Shown here: positions 11,499-23,309 of the stretch, in pieces | How the letters are laid out: every line of letters begins with the position of its first letter | Position numbering within the stretch: the stretch's first letter is position 1 | Assembly: GCA_911728455.2 (NCBI GenBank) | Contig: OU452222.1 | Location: forward strand, 21,276,559-21,340,558 | Source of the DNA: Marthasterias glacialis | Lineage: Eukaryota; Echinodermata; Asteroidea; Forcipulatida; Asteriidae | DNA: 64,000 bases | Direction: 5' to 3' | Translations under genes and position numbers: made by a program | Notes under the pieces: model-generated | The model's database searches: none | What the model saw: the letters and a program-made list of their open reading frames with translations, nothing else | What the model was told of the DNA's origin: nothing

Positions 11499-12414
11499 AA
11501 ATCTGAACTACCACCACGGCAGCAAGGCCAGCACACTGAAGCAAGTCTTGTGTGTTGTGTCCACACCACCTGGCTTTTAGATTAGCGTAATCCGTCTGCA
11601 TTAGTAAAAAAGACACCATTGGTAAGTTTTTTTTTCTTTACTCTGTTTAGCGGTTTCTTTCTTTGAGGAAGAAATTATACTTTTAACAATTTTCTCTGTC
11701 CATGGAAGGACAGACTCTAACCACCTGCAATTGTGAATAATGTTTTTTTTTAAATAACCCTAAAATATTAGGAAAGTTTTATCAGTTGCCCAGATCCTTT
11801 TTTAGCAGGGATTGAAAAGAAGGATATGGGTTGGACGTCCATGGTTGGTCATGAAACGGGATGTCATTTCTGGTTTACTGTGAATTTAATGTACAATACA
11901 TTTTGTGAATCGCCATCAGCAACTTGAACAACAGGGTGACGCAACTTTGTTTCTTTGTCGTTGTTGTTGTTGTTTTTGTTGTTGTTGTTGAGAAAGTACA
12001 GTTGGTAATTAATAAAAAATGTATATATCAATAACAATAATGATAATGCATAGCTTCACTCTGAAAGCTTAATTCATTGCAGAAAAAAAACATACCAGGC
12101 AGTAGCAATCTTCTAGAGAAATAGTTTGATCTGAACTACTGTCACCAACAAACCAAAATAAATTCATTATTTTGATCGCTGCAATCAAATAAGCCTGGTA
12201 TAAGCATGCACAAAAATTCCTGACAAAACATAAAATAAGTAGATTTTTGGTTATGTTCACAAAAATGTGAAACTGAATTTGATGAAGTCTTCGCAGGTTG
12301 GTATGTATAAAGGCTTACATGCCTGCAGCTTGATAATATTGTAGCCTCGTCCTTCGCAATTCAGCTTCTCAACTACGAGTAAGGATGATCAGCCTCCCAA
12401 ATTATTATTATAAA

Positions 12415-12503
12415 TGTTCCTGTTGAAATTTAGACTTTCCTCATAGTGGTGCCCTTAACGAGCAAAAAAATGCTTTGCTCTCACAAGAACAGAGTATCAG
12501 TCC
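12415..12503. repeat. AGGCCTGGAAT-family repeat, fragment
   Basis: Contains 'ttcctgttgaaatttagac', 'gtggtgcccttaacgag' and 'ctctcacaagaacagagtat', corresponding to the right half of the copy at 59524-59692. The outer ends are not preserved. Confidence 0.45.
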
Positions 12504-12512
12504 TGGGTACGT

Positions 12513-12966
12513 TAGTCTGGTTCCCAGACCAAAAAATCTCTGACTATTCTCTGTCGATTTTAGAGTCAGGCATCACCCGAGTGTCACGTGACATATCGGA
12601 AATATCTTAAATGCTCCGAACTCGTTGCCGTCAACATTCGGACAGTGTCGTTGATGGTGGGACATTTCTTTTGTTGATAAAAATTTTTAAAATTTGCAGA
12701 CACGTCCCATTATCGTTTTTCTTTTTCTTTTTTTCCCCCAACAAATTCAACACAACATTTGAATTATATTTGTAACATTTTTACAAACTGATTATCCCAG
12801 GCTTTTTGAAAGTAAACAAAGCCTGTCATCATCCAATGGCATCATCCACCGTTGGTGACAAGTAATGAATATATTGCGTTATAATCTATGTATAGCTTTG
12901 GATGATGCCTGACCTAAGATTTTTAACAAGAGTCAACAGGGAATCTTTGGTCAGGGAACCAGACTA
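12513..12966. mobile_element. 454-bp MITE with 9-bp target-site duplication
   Basis: The element begins TAGTCTGGTTCCCAGACCAA and ends TTGGTCAGGGAACCAGACTA, with imperfect inverted similarity continuing about 65 bp inward (to 'gtcaggcatca' and 'gatgcctgac'). A perfect 9-bp direct repeat, TGGGTACGT, flanks it at 12504-12512 and 12967-12975. A 9-bp duplication with long terminal inverted repeats is typical of Mutator-like elements. No transposase frame is present, so it is non-autonomous. Confidence 0.85.
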
Positions 12967-13639
12967 TGGGTACGTTTGTTTGTGAAATTTTTAAATTCTA
13001 CGCAACGACTGAAACTACCGTAATTTTGGGAATATAAGCCGCGGCATACACAATGTAAAGATGAATGCATTTTCGGTTCAGTCTGCTTTTGTGATAATGA
13101 TAGCAGTATATTCAGAATCGTTCATAGTGTTTAGTTGCATCGCGCTATCTCACTGTCAATTCGTCTTCTAATCTAAATCAACATACTCCTGTTTCTCTGG
13201 TACACTAACAGGGAAGTAAATTATTTTCACATTGATGTTTCTAATAAGGGTGACCGAGCCTAAAAGGAAGAGATGACTTTTAACAACCTTGGTTGGATTA
13301 CAAAAATAACAAATGTTGTTATGATGTTAGAGTTTGTACTTGGGTATGAATTTAAAGCAAAAATAATGTTTTTCTTGCCACTTGATATAAACAAACTTGT
13401 TGGTAATAAGCCATATTTATCTTCAGGCAAAGTTGAATCCTTGATTTTGATTAGTTGATCCATAGCAACAAGAGTGTGACACATAGTTATATTGCACAGC
13501 CCATATCACACCCTGTTCTCTGACTTGCTTTTCTCATGTGCTGTTCTAACTCCCATCTGCAGGATTCACTGTAAACTCAAAAACGGCGCATTTACTTGAA
13601 GATAAATTCGTTATCACATGCGCGCTCGTGAAGTACAGA

Positions 13640-13743
13640 AAAATATAGCGCATCTGCATCCCACAACCAACTTGGCCTGGTAAGAGATCAATTCAACTTG
13701 GCCTGTGGCCTTGTTGGATATGGGATGCAGAAGCGCTATATTT
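13640..13743. repeat. Foldback element
   Basis: 'aaaatatagcgcatctgcat' on the left is mirrored by 'atgcagaagcgctatatttt' on the right, and the pairing continues through 'cccacaaccaacttggcc' and 'ggccttgttggatatggg'. The arms are about 38 bp with a loop of about 28 bp. It is a likely MITE; no clear duplication of the target was found. Confidence 0.65.
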
Positions 13744-13845
13744 TGCGGCATTCCACTCTAATAATATAGATAACTAGATTTTGAATAATGTCTTGACTAG
13801 TCACAAGTGACATTCCTTTGACTAGAGACAGTTGCTACTTTGTGT

Positions 13846-13990
13846 ATAACACATGGTTCGGAGCAAGCTTTTGCGAAGTTACGTAAGAGACGGCAAACAC
13901 CCATACACAATTTTGAATGGCACACTTGTATTTGGCTTTGCCCATCTGGAGGTTGCTATACGAAACCTTGCCCCGAACCATGTGACATAG
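13846..13990. repeat. MITE with ~20-bp inverted ends
   Basis: 'acacatggttcggagcaag' near the left end and 'cttgccccgaaccatgtgac' at the right end form inverted repeats with one or two mismatches. The interior is unique and is spanned by a chance frame (13840-14061). No transposase is seen. Confidence 0.55.
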
Positions 13991-15197
13991 CAACACTGTC
14001 TTTGATCTGGAGAATCCAATCTGAGTGTTCGCTCCAATTATGTCACTCTACTTACCAGTAACTCAACACCATGTGTGGATTCTGATAAGATTGGTATGTT
14101 CAAGTTTAGCCTATGTTTTGGGTCTATGCAGCATCAAATCCATCAAAACTCAAGCAAAATCATGAGAAAGATTCTTGGAGGTTTACTTACACAATGTAAA
14201 ATTACCAGGCATCATGTAGAGTCGTTATTTCCTTTTCCTGTGGAAAATTTGATAGAAAATGCCAAACATGCAAACAAATGTAGTTCTGGAAGTGCGACAA
14301 ATATCCAAACAAAATACCACGTGGTGAACGTACATGTACGGTACTGTTTTCTTGCTAGTTTCTGCTTAAATTGTTAAAGCTGTAATTTCTATTTAGCAAT
14401 CATCACAAAACTTGGAAGTGTGAACATTAAGAATGCGTTTGGTTTCAAAAACCATGTCTGGTAAAGTGATTTTTTTTCGTTCGGAATATGTTAGCGGGTC
14501 AGTTTTACTCGGTTAAAACCTTTGACAGCAATGTTCTTGAGATCAACAATCATGCATGGAAAAAGTAACAATTCTCAAAAGTCCAAGTCTTAAGTGATTC
14601 TGAGATGGCACTTTACAAACAGAATGTTTTAGTGTAGGCCTGGGCGACTGGTGTGGCCAGTCGACTAGGCTCCATCAAATTGGAATAGTCACAGTTGTGA
14701 TCCTGACTTTTAAAATAGTCGGTAAATTACCCAGCACTGACTATGACTTTATGAACTACATGTAGTCCTGGCTAATGACTAGTCACCAGGGATTATCATG
14801 TACTACTATACCTCATACATATTCACGATCGAGAGCCGAATTCTCATTGGTCCATTCTGCATCACGTGCCAGATGCTGTTTTTGCTGATTACCAAGCATG
14901 CTGCCAGTATTTGCAAACTTGGTAAATACGCATGCGTAGTAGACTGTCGCATGTGTAACAGTCTACAATGCGTGCGCTTTACGAAGCACTTGTAGAACTG
15001 TCGCACGGCTGAAGTGCATACGCGCAAACATCGCCCTATGTAGTTAGCTAGCTTACAGACACATGTAAATATGGCGGCACACGTAACATGTCAATCCAAG
15101 TTTTCTCAAGCTCAATGATGCCAAACTGGAGAAGTTAAGAGGTATAGTAAAACAAATGTAACATGCTTTATTTCGGATGGACAGTTGATATTAATTA
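13991..15197. other. Non-coding stretch with one inverted repeat
   Basis: No gene recognised. An imperfect hairpin occurs near 14930-14978 ('cgcatgcgtagtagactgt' facing 'acagtctacaatgcgtgcg'), within a more CpG-rich stretch that also contains an ATTGG box near 14847. It may be a MITE interior or a small regulatory patch. Confidence 0.35.
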
Positions 15198-15259
15198 GCT
15201 CCCCTCAGTATTTGAAGTTAACAAACTAGTTTGTCAACTTGCAATACCTCCAGGAGATA
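15198..15259. repeat. Short foldback, CTCCCCTCAGTAT type
   Basis: Begins 'gctcccctcagtatttgaag' and ends 'gcaatacctccaggaga', an imperfect inverted repeat around 'acaaactagtttgt'. A second member of this family lies at 50610-50724. Confidence 0.5.
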
Positions 15260-15843
15260 ATATCAACTCCTCAAACCCTGTTATATTTGTATACTGTTTG
15301 AACAATTTGCTGTCCGGCTTGGCTGAGCTTTTATTACAAACCACAACTGGTGGGCTGGGGGAAAAATGTTGTGTAAGGGATGGGAATAGAGGTTTCATTT
15401 TTATGTCATAAAAGTGGTACCAAGTACACCTCAAAAATAGAATTGACGCTTCTCAGATGTCGTAGCTATGTATACTAATTCTCACAATGTTTTTCACTTT
15501 CGGGCTTCAGTAACAACTTTTAACAAAAGTTCTGTAAAATTTAAGTGGAGGAGATTGACAGTTTAACGTGGTCTAAAAAAGATTATACAAATACACAATG
15601 AAGAAAACTCCCATCACGATGAAGATCTTACAAAAAGGTGTACTCGGCAAATTAGTGGAGACTATTTATCAGGTTGTCGGGTAGTGAATTCTACTGGTTG
15701 TCCAGGCTTACATGTAGGTGTTTTTTTTTTAAGTGGAGATAAATAATACAAAGTTTTATACAGCGCATTATCACACCCTATGGGCACCTCAGAGCCCTCA
15801 ATATTTTTTCCTGCAAGGTATGATGAGTTACGTTTTGAAGTAT

Positions 15844-16165
15844 GAGACCTGTTCCTTTACATAGCACCATGTAACGGTTCACAAGGTGCCGTGGTGCAAT
15901 CTGCAGCCGATCAAACCAGGAACCGGGGCGAACTCCTTCTCTTTGCGATAAGTGTCACTGGGTTCTTTTACGTGCATTACACAACACACGGGACCTACGG
16001 CTTTACGTCCCATCCGAAGGATGAAGCAATAATGGTCTTGTGTCTTGCTTAAGTGTCTTGCTTAAGGACACAAGTGTCACGACCAGGACTCGAACCCACA
16101 CTCTGCTGATCAGAAACACCAGAGCTTGAGTCCGGTGTTCTTATCTGCTCAGCCACGACATGCCA
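15844..16165 (-). repeat. tRNA-Leu-derived SINE, body type A
   Basis: On the minus strand it reads 'catgtcgtggctgagcagat', the CTCAAGC anticodon loop (CAA), 'gctgatcagcagagtgtggg', B box 'gttcgagtcctgg', then body A with 'gatgggacgtaaagccgtag', 'gtgtaatgcacgtaaaag', and an end reading 'accatggtgctatgtaaagg' in consensus form. An internal 14-bp duplication of 'aagtgtcttgctt' is visible. The copies at 32885 and 38486 share body A. Confidence 0.75.
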
Positions 16166-16254
16166 CGCCATGTTTGCATGAGATCATGGTGTTGACTTTT
16201 GTTCTATTTCAGTTTTATATTTCACCGATAGATCTTTTTTGCGATCTTCAGGTT

Positions 16255-16680
16255 ATTTTAGTCCATTGAACATTGAGATAAAAAGATACAAGACTATATG
16301 GAAGAAAAACAACAGCTATTTATCATTAGTTTCTCAGCTATTGATGTCGAATGGACAATAATTTACATAAGGACTGTGAGTCATCGCTGTGTCTTATCAG
16401 ATCCACAATCTTTTTCAGACAGTCTCATCAAAAGTTCCATCAGCGCTTGTCAATTTCCATGAGTTCATCCGACAACAAAAAGCCCCGATAAAGTTTATCT
16501 GGGGCAGCTGAGGGGTAGTAGATAACGGGTCTGGTATTGGTATTGGTGTGTTTGACCCTTGTACATTATCTCCTCTGTGGTGTTTATCAAAGGTTGGTAG
16601 ATATTGCACAAAGGGAAATGTTGCCCCTGAAATCAGCCAATCTATTCTTTGTGCAACATTTTATCTGACAATCTTTTCTA
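16255..16680. promoter_or_regulatory. GATA-motif cluster (candidate enhancer)
   Basis: About nine GATAA/TTATC motifs are seen in roughly 400 bp (near 16276, 16319, 16394, 16486, 16495, 16519, 16565, 16583 and 16660), several in the strong forms CTTATCAG and AGATAA. An E-box-like CAGCTG lies at about 16505. The stretch is free of the repeat families that fill the region, which fits a conserved control element. The assignment rests on motif density only. Confidence 0.35.
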
Positions 16681-17297
16681 TCGGCCTTTTTTTAATTTAT
16701 TAAATGGCCATTGGAACTGGCTATCTCCATAAAAGTGCTTTGTCGTACAAAAGTCAAAAGTTATTTGACATACGATAAAGTACATGTTCATGTTTGCATG
16801 CAGCACAGCGTACTTTTGAAAGCCAGGTGTATTTTGGAGGTTTTTGGAAGATGAAATACGGAACCACAGAATGAACCCAACTCCTTGAAAATAAAGCACA
16901 CTTTTCTTTTGTTTATATCCTCTTATCCCTACAGTTAGACGTAAAACAAATATGTGGATTTTAAATCTATGGTTACAGGTAATGTAATTATTGAATCATT
17001 GCTTCAAAAAGTGTAAAAAGGGAGAAAAAAAAGCAGTCATGTTATTGCCCATTGAAGAGGTCTTAGGAGTAGGACTACATAAATCCATCTTTAGTAATGC
17101 TCAAACAAGCCAGCTACATACATGTACATGTTACCAGAGTGAGAAAAGGTAATGATATGTGACCATGCACAATGTCAGTGTCACCCAGCATCCAAAGAGT
17201 GACACACTTTTAAAACCCCCCTTCCTCCTCCCGGAACCTGGCTCTGCTGATGGACCCCTTCAGTTTTTTAATCAATGCTGACTCTCCTCGTACATTC

Positions 17298-17700
17298 GAC
17301 AAGACCCCCCCCCCCCAAAAAAAAAAAAAATAAATAAAAATAAAAATTAATAAATAAATAATAATATATATATATATAAAATAAAAAAATGAAAAATAAA
17401 TAAATAAATAAATAAAAATAAATAAATAAATAAATAAATAAAATTAAAAATAATAATAAAAATAATAAATAATAATAATAAATAAATAAAAATAAATAAA
17501 TAAATAAATTTAACACTTTTTTATTAAATAAATAAAAATAAAAATAAAAATTAATAAATACATAAGTAATAAATAATATAAACGGAAATAAATAAATAAA
17601 ATAAACAAACTAAAATAGATGAATAAAAAACTAAACAAAATACAAAAGATAAAAAATAGATAAACAAAATAAAATAGATAAATCAATAAATAACCAAATT
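17298..17700. repeat. (AAAT)n low-complexity tract
   Basis: A C10-plus run is followed by about 390 bp of A-rich repeats of the AAATA/TAAA type. The 82-codon minus-strand frame across it (Tyr/Leu/Phe-rich) is an artefact. Confidence 0.9.
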
Positions 17701-18375
17701 AAAAGGTGCCTTGCCTCATGTTTTGATGATTACTGGTCGAAATGTTGTAAACAAACCAACTAGCTCTATTTAAAATCACCAATTCTTCCTACTTGTAGAA
17801 GAGATTAATACTGTACATGGTGTAACTGAAAGAATGCTAATTTATTAATGGGGCCACTCAGAATACTAACCGATGTTACAAAAGTGCTGAAGGTGTTGAT
17901 GTATTGTCAGGATCTGTCTGTTATTTCAAAAGAGATTTCACAACTTAAAGAGTCTTACCTGGAGAAATAGGCATTTATCTTGTGTCATTGAAAACTGTGT
18001 TTTTGTACGTATTAACATGTATAAATGCATTGAAGAGTGACGTTTGTTGGTTGATTTTGTTGTTACTGCATTGTGTACATGTAATACAGAGAGTGTACTC
18101 TATTGAACAAGTCACAGGGCCATAATCGATTAGTGTATTAAATGATGGTTCTCCATCAAAGTACACAAACAGCTTGACAATTTTTCTCAATGTTATTCAT
18201 TAGTCTGTATTTTCTTTAAAAATGGTTGATACTATAAGCCAGTGTTTGAAGTGTTACATTTTGGAACCAGTCTACTTGTCTTCATGTTATGCAAATATTA
18301 CTGTCATAGATAGGAAGATAAAGTTGGTCTCGCTTCCAACATCGAACATGAACGAAGAGATAGACGAACAGATCT

Positions 18376-18393
18376 CCCCCCCCCCCCCCCCCC
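18376..18393. repeat. Poly-C tract
   Basis: Eighteen consecutive C residues. Confidence 0.9.
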
Positions 18394-18419
18394 GAATCCC
18401 GTATGCCAGGCGCCTATCA

Positions 18420-18680
18420 TAAGATTGATCTGAAGTCGTCCATATTTAGTGGGTACCAAACTCCGTTGTGATTGGCTGGCGATATCATAGGTGAGATAGC
18501 AATCAGCTGATGGGGATCTGGCGCGGTTGCCGCGGCTGGAATAAATTCCTCTGACCTTTGTAGTATCGCCATTTTAATTTTAGAGGGTTCGATCGCATCA
18601 GCTGATAAGGACACCAGCGTTGGTGCACATTAATCAGTCACAGCAATCTGCCAGTGTGTGAGCAGATAAGAATTCATGAT
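18420..18680. promoter_or_regulatory. CpG-richer patch with GATA and E-box motifs (candidate)
   Basis: It contains an ATTGG (inverted CCAAT) box, CAGCTG twice, GATAAG twice (near 18604 and 18664) and a 'gccgcggctgg' stretch, in sequence noticeably richer in CpG than its neighbours. On the minus strand 'aaaatggcgatac' has the look of a start-codon region, but the frame (MAILQRSEEFIP...) has no clear donor or family. It could be a promoter or an enhancer. Confidence 0.3.
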
Positions 18681-19382
18681 ATGCAGTTAGGGGGATTTTG
18701 TGGGACACTGTACGCTGCTGATTTTGTCGAGATGAATTTCAAAATTGCCTGGTGTAGAAAGTATTCGAGGATTCGTCTCTGGTGTTTGTTCGAAGGGTTG
18801 CTGAGTGTTGATGGGGCGGGAATAACATCACTTCAAGGTTCTGTAAAACTTTTCTCCTTCTTTATATTCTCTGGAGGTTAGCATATTACACTTTTAGTGG
18901 AAATAGCAGGGTCAGCTTTCAGTGTTTTCTTCATTGATACGCTGGGAGTTAGAGAACAATCATTATTTATTTTGACATGTTTATTTTGACAGGTTAGCCT
19001 ATCAGTAAAAACAATTGCTACCCCTTTTAAGCAAAAAAAAAAAAAAATAGTAAGTTAGTAAAATAAAGAGCAGTTAAGAAAACTATTAATCAAAACAGAA
19101 AGTTGATTGTAGCCGCTTTTATTTATTTTCAGTTTTATTTAGACAGGTTAGCTTTAGTACCCCGTAAGGACCCTGTATGCAAAATGCAAACAGTTTAAAA
19201 CAGATATATTAAACTAAGACAAAAAACAGAAAACTGTTTCAGTAAAATACTGACTTAAAGAAAGGAAGATTATCGTGATTAAAACTATAAGAAAAGAAGA
19301 AGTGGAAAACATAGTTGGCAGTAGGCCCAAAGGGACAAAAATAAAAACAAGTAGAAAGGAAAGATTTTAAATTAGACATGGA

Positions 19383-19545
19383 TACCCCATGGGCTTCTCA
19401 GTGAGACCATGTCCAAATTGGCGGCTCTGGCTCTGGCTCTGGCTATTCTGGATCACCGTGTCATCATGCCTTGAAGTATAGAGCATCCTTAGCAACAGTC
19501 GTAGCCATAGCCACAGCCACCAATTCAGATACAGCCTTTAGAGTC
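19383..19545. repeat. Palindromic repeat with GGCTCT / CCACAGCC runs
   Basis: 'ttggcggctctggctctggc' is answered by 'agccatagccacagccacca', with the flanks 'gtccaaattgg' and 'ccaattcagatac' also inverted. Related sequence occurs at 31820-31905. It is a dispersed non-coding foldback element. Confidence 0.5.
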
Positions 19546-19559
19546 AGATCTGGGCCCAA

Positions 19560-19712
19560 TTTCATAAGCACAGCAATTATAGGCCGTTTATGAAACCATG
19601 GCTTGGGCTTGGGCTTGGGCTCAGGCTTCGTCAGTTATTTCGAAAACGTGTGCTTTCCTTACGGGGCTTCAAACAGGTGGACGGAGCCCAAGCCGTTGTT
19701 TCGTAAACGACC
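19560..19712. repeat. Foldback with GGCTTGGGCTTGGG arms
   Basis: The left end 'ggccgtttatgaaaccatgg' and the right end 'gttgtttcgtaaacgacc' are inverted copies, each next to 'gcttgggct' or 'agcccaagc' runs. This is the same style of element as at 1920-2100. The 60-codon frame over it is spurious. Confidence 0.55.
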
Positions 19713-19764
19713 ATAGTTGTCAAGCGATGTCTTCTGCTTAACATCTTTTTGAGATTGGGCTGAG

Positions 19765-19962
19765 GGCCCAGTTTTATGGAGCTGCTTAAAGGGCAAACTG
19801 TAGCTAAGCACAAAACAACTATGCTGACCAGACTTTAAGGTTACCAGCCAGAATACAATATCATTCGCACTAACTTTTGACTGGTTTCCTGTTTAATTTC
19901 TGCTAAGCAGAAAATTGTGAAGCAAAAACTTCTGCTGAACAGCTTTATGAAATCGGGCCCTG
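19765..19962. repeat. MITE, GGGCCCAATTTCATAAAGCTG type
   Basis: It starts 'gggcccagttttatggagct' and ends 'cagctttatgaaatcgggcc', inverted repeats of about 20 bp. The middle has the family landmarks 'ggttaccagccagaata' and 'ttctgctaagcagaaaattg'. Other copies are at 28161, 31312, 34835, 44340 and 59100. Confidence 0.75.
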
Positions 19963-20439
19963 GTTAGTCGATTGATTGTCTTTGGCTATGGATGTGGCTG
20001 TAGATTTTAGAGCTTTAATGACAAAGGCATAGCCAAAGGCATTTCTGTAGGCACAATCCAACAATCAATTGGAGACAAAATGAATAAAGCCCAAGGAAAT
20101 TTCCTGGAAAGCGTTTGAAAATATGTTGATTTAACGACTGATTAGGGTACTGTGGACAATGTGTCTCATAGTCCCTATCGAATGCTGTGGTGTCTGTGTT
20201 AACGTTCTATTTCCTTTCTCTAATTTTTAAACTCATAAACCTTTCTGATTGATCTTTTTAAACTTTTGTGACTCACACTCAAATTATTGAAGAAGAATGG
20301 CTCGGAAAATGAGGTACCCGTGTATTAGGAGATCAGATCTTGACAACTTTACGATCTACCATCTCCTGCCACATTCACACAATCCACACACCTAAATAAA
20401 TGGTGAATCATGGACTCCAATGTGCGCCTCATAATTAGT

Positions 20440-20730
20440 GGCTAATAATAAATAATAATAATAATAAATAGATTCTTAGAGAGTGCATTTCAAAACTGAA
20501 GGAATCCTTAATGCGCTGTACATCGTAACAGTGACAGTAGCAATTAAGACAAAAAATATTGTTATGGTTCATAAGAAACAAGCTGTATTTTGAACTGTTC
20601 TACATTGGTGTGAAGCCATAATGCATCCGGAAGAGAGTTGCATAGCCCTGGCCCTCAGGGCATCAAAGACAAAGGTCCTTTCTCCAAAATAAGAGTACAC
20701 TCAGTCAAATGGAGGACCAACTATATAGTA
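20440..20730 (-). mobile_element. CR1/L2-like non-LTR 3' end, reverse
   Basis: On the minus strand a 'GERTFVFDAL' stretch is followed, after a one-base frameshift, by 'LCNSLPDALWLHTNVEQFKI', matching the WNSLP...FK signature at the C-terminus of CR1/L2 reverse transcriptases. Then come 'atgtacagcgcattaagg' and a terminal ATT-rich tail (plus-strand 20445-20470). It is 5'-truncated and dead. The same class is at 8590-9175. Confidence 0.7.
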
Positions 20731-20959
20731 GTCACTTTTTGAACACAAACATACGGCTTAGACTTTTGTAAAGATTGGCTTGTGGCATTATCAATCTTCA
20801 GTTTTTAGTGGTTCCAATGTATGTACTGTGGCAGGAAGGACTGTTGTTTCTCACAGACGGTACATGTCCTCCATGACACAATTTGATTCCTTCATCCTCA
20901 AGAAAATTTATTAGTCTGCCAGAGATAGCGATCTAGGAGTCCTTGTACACAAGCTTAAA

Positions 20960-23230
20960 AAAGACTTAAAGGTAAGGTTCAAGGAAGAGAGCTTCCACAT
21001 TTCACACAATTCCCTTTGAGGAAAAGTTACATGTTGCATCTAGGAAAAAACTTTGAAAATTTCATTTAGATTTGTTAATGTACTTACTACTTCAGTTCTT
21101 TTTTTTTATTTAAATGTTGCGAATACACATGTATTTTTTGTACAGTTGTACGTAGTGCTTATTTTAATGGCCCATCCTGGCAACTAAAATAAGACTGCAT
21201 TGGATTCAAAGACTACCTTCTTTAAAATTACCATTGATATGGTTAAGATCGATAGTCTGATGTTCATTAAACAGACAGGTGTACATATCTCCTTTAAGCA
21301 TTTAAACAAAATATTCCAAAATTAACTTCTTTTTGGGTTACAAATGATTTATGGGTTCGGATGCAGGTACAGCCATGGAGGAAGAAAAGAAAAACCCATC
21401 TTGATTGCAACGCGCACCGTCGTTAATCGTCCCTCAAACAGCATGTTCAACAACGATCCCGACCAATCACACTACTCATTTAGAACACCAGGATGCCACC
21501 TGGAAGTTTGTATTACCTTATCAAGCTCGTCCAGCTTCCCCCCCTCATCCCAACCCCCCCTGCTAACAGGCCCCCCTGAGCCGAGGGGTTGACTAGTCCC
21601 AACAATCTTGTAAGATGACACCGAGGGATATGAGTGAATTACTAGGAGGACATGTGTGGCATGAGATACCATAGATAAGAAATGTACAGCGTACTGGCAG
21701 GAGGATGCAAAATATGTAGCCCCAGCCCCCGCTATATTCAGGGGGAAGAAAATCAACTCACTTTCGAAACAAAGTTAATTGCTGCACTCAGTTATAATAG
21801 AAGTCCCGGGATTGCTAAGTGTTTGGGAATGTGGACTGGCACTACTGAATCCCCCCCCCCATCACACCCTCCAACTCGTTGAATAAGATAGATCGGTACT
21901 TAAAAACATTTTTATGTTACTCATTTACCGCCTTTCCCTTGTGTAAAAGTCCTAGTTTATGTAAATAGTAGGTCAGAATACATGTAGGTACATACTGTGC
22001 TTAAAGGGTCGTTTTTCATTCTGTAAACGGGATATCCCTTCCATGCTGTTGACCTAGATACATTATTAATACTGCTTGTTTTGCCGCCAATCCACTTTTG
22101 TCAAGATAGTTTAATCATCTTTAACATAATATAATAACATAATAACTAGGAAATGCGGAGAAATGGGGAAAAAAACACTTCAAAACATTTTAAAACGAAC
22201 AAGGCACATTGTAAACGAAAACACTTAATAGAACCACAGAACCTTGCAAGTTGTAGGACGTGTCTGACGATTTTTCATAATAAACAAAAAGCAAAAAGCA
22301 AAAGAAGAAGCGGTATAATCAGCTCAACTTTTTATTTTATTTTGATAATTATTTCTTTATCTCCGGAGGAACTGTTTTCCCTGACCTAAAGCCACTCCAT
22401 TATTTCCAAAACCATCGGCGCCAAAATAATACTGAAAAAATACTCTTAATAAGAATGATTTATTTATTTAAAAAAAAGACGAGTATTCCTTTAAGTTTGC
22501 ATTCTTAATGTATCATTTTTTCTTTATGACGCATGATTTAGCATGCATATTTCATTTTTAACCTCCCCCCCCCAATGTTCTTAGTGGATTCTTTATCTAA
22601 TCTCCACTATCCAGCTGGCGTGGAGAAAAATTTCACTCTGTAATTTTCATATCGCTGATAAGCAAGGAAAGCACTGATTAAGGCTCACCCTTTCAGGACT
22701 AATTTTCAGGGTGCATTGTCCAATGGATGCGTCCTGCTATATAGATATTGGGGCACTGTTTTAGAACGGCCACAAATTGGCTGTTCCTCCGGGTGAGTTG
22801 GGTGTCTTTTTTATGTGTGTGTGGAGTGAATTTTGAGCTCAACTTAGTGAGTATATTGTTCTGATTTATTTGCTTTTTCTTTAGACTTTTTTTTTTGATG
22901 GGTAAATTAATCTCAGTGAATCTGTAATCTCAGTCATAGTGTAATTAACAGAAGTTATGAATTTGGCAACGTTTGCACAACGGTTTTACTGCATGGTAGT
23001 GATGTGATTGGGTTACAACTGTACCAAAGTGCTTATCAATATGTTATTAATAAGTTGATTCTTGTTGGATTAACCAAAAAAAATTATATATATATAATAA
23101 AAAAAAACGTCTACCAGGTTGTTTGCATCTTAACCGAGGGTAGTGATCCCTGGCTTATCGGCAGCACGGTTTGGCTTCTGACTGGGCCCCCCGAGTAAAG
23201 TGGTTTGGCATTGCACAGGACCGCCCACCA
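20960..23230. other. Non-coding stretch, no gene recognised
   Basis: Mostly AT-rich with short poly-C runs (for example at 21850 and 22566). Frames of 60-94 codons near 21344-21882 overlap on both strands and are not splice-supported. A CTTTATCTAATCTCC...GCTGATAAGC patch near 22600-22670 has GATA and homeodomain-like sites but is too sparse to call. Confidence 0.35.
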
Positions 23231-23236
23231 ACATAG

Positions 23237-23309
23237 GGCTGGTTAGCTCAGTTAGTTAGAGCGCTCGTACAGTATAGGAGAGGTTGCGGGTTCAAGTCCG
23301 GCATCAGCC
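23237..23309 (+). pseudogene. tRNA-Ile-like pseudogene or SINE head
   Basis: A complete 73-nt cloverleaf can be drawn. Acceptor GGCTGGT/ATCAGCC pairs with one wobble; the D stem GCTC/GAGC is perfect; the anticodon stem CTCGT/AGGAG has one mismatch; the T stem GCGGG/CCGGC has one mismatch with loop TTCAAGT. The head 'TTAGCTCAGTTAGTTAGAGC' resembles eukaryotic tRNA-Ile. The loop ACAGTAT lacks the universal U33 and would give AGU, which disagrees with the isoleucine-like body. A degenerate AT-repeat tail begins about 20 bp downstream, suggesting a retroposed copy rather than a working tRNA. Confidence 0.65.

Noticed and set aside
17268-17516. 82-codon minus-strand frame rich in Tyr, Leu and Phe
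   Set aside because: It is the translation of an (AAAT)n tract.
21344-21882. Gene in overlapping 66-94 codon frames
   Set aside because: Frames overlap on both strands, contain Pro/Ser runs from C-rich DNA and have no splice sites that join them.
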